A stretch of DNA of 14,653 nucleotides from JADHUC01 sp964617665 (GTDB lineage: Bacteria > Planctomycetota > Planctomycetia > Pirellulales > Pirellulaceae), in assembly GCA_964617665.1 (NCBI GenBank), contig CAZUAH010000342.1, positions 1 to 14,653 of the forward strand, written 5' to 3'. The translations under genes were made by a program, and so were the position numbers. Each line of letters starts with the position of its first letter. The first letter of the stretch is position 1. Shown here one piece after another: positions 13,110 through 14,653 of the stretch. The notes under the pieces were generated by a model. The model saw only the letters and a list, made by a program, of their open reading frames with translations, ran no database searches and was not told the origin of the DNA.

Positions 13110-13463
13110 TTACGCCTTCTTCTTTGCACGGGTCTCCTTGGCCGGACCAACCGAGCTCAACGAAACTCCGCTGCTTATCGCGTAACGTTCTTTGCTGCCA
13201 TCGTCCAAGTAGCGGTATCCGACTCGTGTCGGCTTATTCGTCTTTGGGCAGATGACCATCACGTTCGAGGCGTCGATCGGCATCTCCTTCGACAGACGCC
13301 CGCCTTGCGGGTTTCGCTGGCTTCGCCGCATGTGTTTGTACACGCGATTAACGCCCTCAACGACGACCTTACCGGCCTGCCCATCGACGGAGCTCACCTT
13401 GCCTCGTTCGCTTTTGTCATCGCCAGAGATGACTTCCACCATGTCACCTACTTTGATATGCAT
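13110..13463 (-). CDS. rplX: 50S ribosomal protein L24
   Basis: L24 starts large-subunit assembly by binding the 5' part of 23S rRNA. The KOW motif is visible in IKVGDMVEVISGDDKSERGK (3-22), followed by GKVVVEGVNRVYKHMRRSQR and MPIDASNVMVICPKTNKPTR. The 117-residue length includes a serine-rich segment and a lysine-rich end (ETRAKKKA). I use the ATG at 13463, which overlaps the rplN stop by one base (TGATG) and has GAGGTG 5-6 nt away; a GTG at 13466 is possible but too near the ribosome site. Confidence 0.98.
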   Translation of the reverse strand: MHIKVGDMVEVISGDDKSERGKVSSVDGQAGKVVVEGVNRVYKHMRRSQRNPQGGRLSKEMPIDASNVMVICPKTNKPTRVGYRYLDDGSKERYAISSGVSLSSVGPAKETRAKKKA

Positions 13464-13831
13464 CACAGCACCTCACTGGCAAGGCTGACGATTTTCATGA
13501 AATTACGTTCTCGCAGCTCGCGAGCAACAGCACCAAAAATACGTGTACCTCGGGGATTCCTATCCGTATCGATGATTACAACCGCGTTGCTGTCGAAGCG
13601 GATATAGCTCCCATCGGTCCGTCGAGTCGGCTGTTTGCAGCGTACGATTACCGCTCGAACCAGGGTCTTCTTCTTAATCTCACTGCCGGGAATGACGTTC
13701 TTGACACTGCATACAATGACGTCGCCCAAACCGGCAAACCGTCTGCGCGAGCCGCCCAGCACCTTGATGCACTGGACCTCACGCGCACCTGTATTGTCCG
13801 CCACCTGCAGGCGAGTCTCTTGCTGAATCAT
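13463..13831 (-). CDS. rplN: 50S ribosomal protein L14
   Basis: L14 lies at the subunit interface and forms bridges with 16S rRNA. The 122-residue length is exact for the family. Landmarks: MIQQETRLQVADNTGAREVQ, CIKVLGGSRRRFAGLGDVIV, KKKTLVRAVIVRCKQPTRR, DGSYIRFDSNAVVIID, and the C-terminal GTRIFGAVARELRERNFMKI. The ATG at 13831 overlaps the rpsQ stop by 4 nt (ATGA), and its stop overlaps the rplX start, so S17, L14 and L24 look translationally coupled. Confidence 0.99.
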   Translation of the reverse strand: MIQQETRLQVADNTGAREVQCIKVLGGSRRRFAGLGDVIVCSVKNVIPGSEIKKKTLVRAVIVRCKQPTRRTDGSYIRFDSNAVVIIDTDRNPRGTRIFGAVARELRERNFMKIVSLASEVL

Positions 13832-14136
13832 TGCTTTTCCTCTTCGGTCTCGCCCTCTTTGGCCGCCGCCCGCAACATGGCCAAATCAACGGCACGGCTC
13901 TTCTCGATGACCTTGACCAGTTCCCAGCGTTTCGTCTTGGATCGCGGAGGCGATTCGATGATCTCCACCGTGTCGCCTTCGGCCGATTCCTCGGCCTCGT
14001 CGTGCACGTAGCACACGGTTCTTTGTCGCACGTACTTTCCGTACATTTGGTGCTTGACCAGGCGAGGGATCTCGACTACTCGCGTCTTGGTCATCTTGTC
14101 GCTGGTTACAACGCCTACGGCAACTCTTTTTGGCAT
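13828..14136 (-). CDS. rpsQ: 30S ribosomal protein S17, with C-terminal extension
   Basis: S17 binds the 5' domain of 16S rRNA early in assembly. The family pattern is clear: VAVGVVTSDKMTKTRVVEIP, VKHQMYGKYVRQRT, DEAEESAEGDTVEIIESPPR and SKTKRWELVKVIEKSRA. At 102 residues it is about 15-20 longer than E. coli S17, with an extra end that turns acidic (KEGETEEEKQ). Start ATG at 14136, 5 nt after rpmC. Confidence 0.98.
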   Translation of the reverse strand: MPKRVAVGVVTSDKMTKTRVVEIPRLVKHQMYGKYVRQRTVCYVHDEAEESAEGDTVEIIESPPRSKTKRWELVKVIEKSRAVDLAMLRAAAKEGETEEEKQ

Positions 14137-14141
14137 GACTG

Positions 14142-14354
14142 TTACTTCTCGTCTGCGTTGGCTGCTTTAAGTTCTCGTTCCCGCCGAATCGTCTTGATCC
14201 GGGCGATCAGGCGGCGGTTGCGCCGCAGTTCGCTGGGAGCATCCAGTCGTTCGGTTTGCGCTTGGATTCGCAAACGGAACAGGCTCTCGCACGTTTCTTT
14301 GAGCGTAAGCGTCAGTTGCTCATCGCTCATGTCACGCAGTTCAGCGGACTTCAT
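14142..14354 (-). CDS. rpmC: 50S ribosomal protein L29
   Basis: L29 is a small two-helix protein near the peptide exit tunnel. The 70-residue sequence starts MKSAELRDMSDEQLTLTLKE and has the family helix FRLRIQAQTERLDAPSELRR followed by IARIKTIRRERELK. Start ATG at 14354 with a good GGAGG upstream. It is 18 nt after rplP and 5 nt before rpsQ. Confidence 0.98.
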   Translation of the reverse strand: MKSAELRDMSDEQLTLTLKETCESLFRLRIQAQTERLDAPSELRRNRRLIARIKTIRRERELKAANADEK

Positions 14355-14372
14355 CGTCTCTGTTTCCTCCGG

Positions 14373-14653
14373 TTAAGCGGTGCGACGTTTCACTAAACGC
14401 ACCGGAATCGGCATCTTGTGGGCCAAGCGAGCGAAACAGACTTTGGCCTGCTCCTCAGTAACGCCGCCCAACTCGTAGAGAACCGTCCCGGGCCTGACAG
14501 AAGCGACCCAATGTTCCGGCTCGCCTTTGCCCTTGCCCATTCGTGTCTCCAATGGGGTCGAGGTAATCGACTTGTGAGGGAAAACCCTAATGTACAACCG
14601 CCCCTCGCCCCGAACGTACTGCTGGGCCGCGATACGTCCCGCTTCGATCGTCT
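14373..14653 (-). CDS. rplP: 50S ribosomal protein L16 (partial, 5' end outside window)
   Basis: The last 92 residues of L16, which contacts the A-site tRNA elbow and organises 23S rRNA there. Visible: TIEAGRIAAQQYVRGEGRLY, IRVFPHKSITSTPLETRMGK, GKGEPEHWVASVRPGTVLYE and GGVTEEQAKVCFARLAHKMP, ending VRLVKRRTA. The frame is open to the window edge, so the N-terminal third lies outside. It belongs to the S10 cluster that normally precedes rpmC and rpsQ. Stop TAA at 14373, just before the rpmC ribosome site. Confidence 0.98.
   Translation of the reverse strand, partial: TIEAGRIAAQQYVRGEGRLYIRVFPHKSITSTPLETRMGKGKGEPEHWVASVRPGTVLYELGGVTEEQAKVCFARLAHKMPIPVRLVKRRTA

Noticed and set aside
1..14653. 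CRISPR arrays, insertion sequences, tRNA or rRNA genes
   Set aside because: No regularly spaced repeats, transposase-like ORFs, or tRNA or rRNA signatures were seen on either strand.

Overview
The window comes from a bacterium that is most likely a planctomycete (Planctomycetota). This is inferred from three things: an ECF sigma factor whose N-terminus carries FPTTSWSLV, next to a Ser/Thr kinase with a zinc-finger head and a beta-propeller-like tail; an spc/alpha ribosomal cluster with no rpmD, infA, map or rpsD; and an enlarged L17 with a long acidic tail. No species can be named from the sequence alone.

Layout. Positions 1-2929 (minus strand) hold a three-gene signalling cassette read right to left: ECF sigma factor, a small unrecognised protein, and a membrane Ser/Thr protein kinase cut by the window edge. 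The genes are 2 nt apart or overlap by 8 nt, so they look translationally coupled. Positions 2930-3197 are a divergent promoter region with a promoter candidate for each side and a perfect 16-bp palindrome. Positions 3198-4103 (plus strand) encode a four-helix membrane protein of unknown function. A good intrinsic terminator candidate lies well downstream at 4424-4460. A possible small gene (4012-4314) runs antisense under this transcript. Positions 4565-5194 (minus) encode a putative HELWH zinc metallopeptidase, placed directly behind the ribosomal cluster.

Positions 5258-14653 (minus) are the end of the S10 cluster plus the spc and alpha clusters, read right to left: rplP (partial)-rpmC-rpsQ-rplN-rplX-rplE-rpsN-rpsH-rplF-rplR-rpsE-rplO-secY-rpmJ-rpsM-rpsK-rpoA-rplQ. 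The order is the standard bacterial one apart from the missing genes. Two patterns stand out. Very tight junctions (ATGA and TGATG overlaps) alternate with spacers of 74-104 nt, and several of those spacers contain clear hairpins. A promoter-like element between secY and rpmJ probably separates spc from alpha expression.

The ribosomal genes supply translation, the core RNA polymerase alpha subunit and the Sec protein channel. The left-hand genes look like lineage-specific signalling and unknown-function genes. Most of the window is conventional. The parts worth a second look are the sigma/unknown/kinase cassette, the small LLPWADPYI ORF, the metallopeptidase, the acidic L17 tail, and the structured spacers, above all the tandem hairpins between rplX and rplE.
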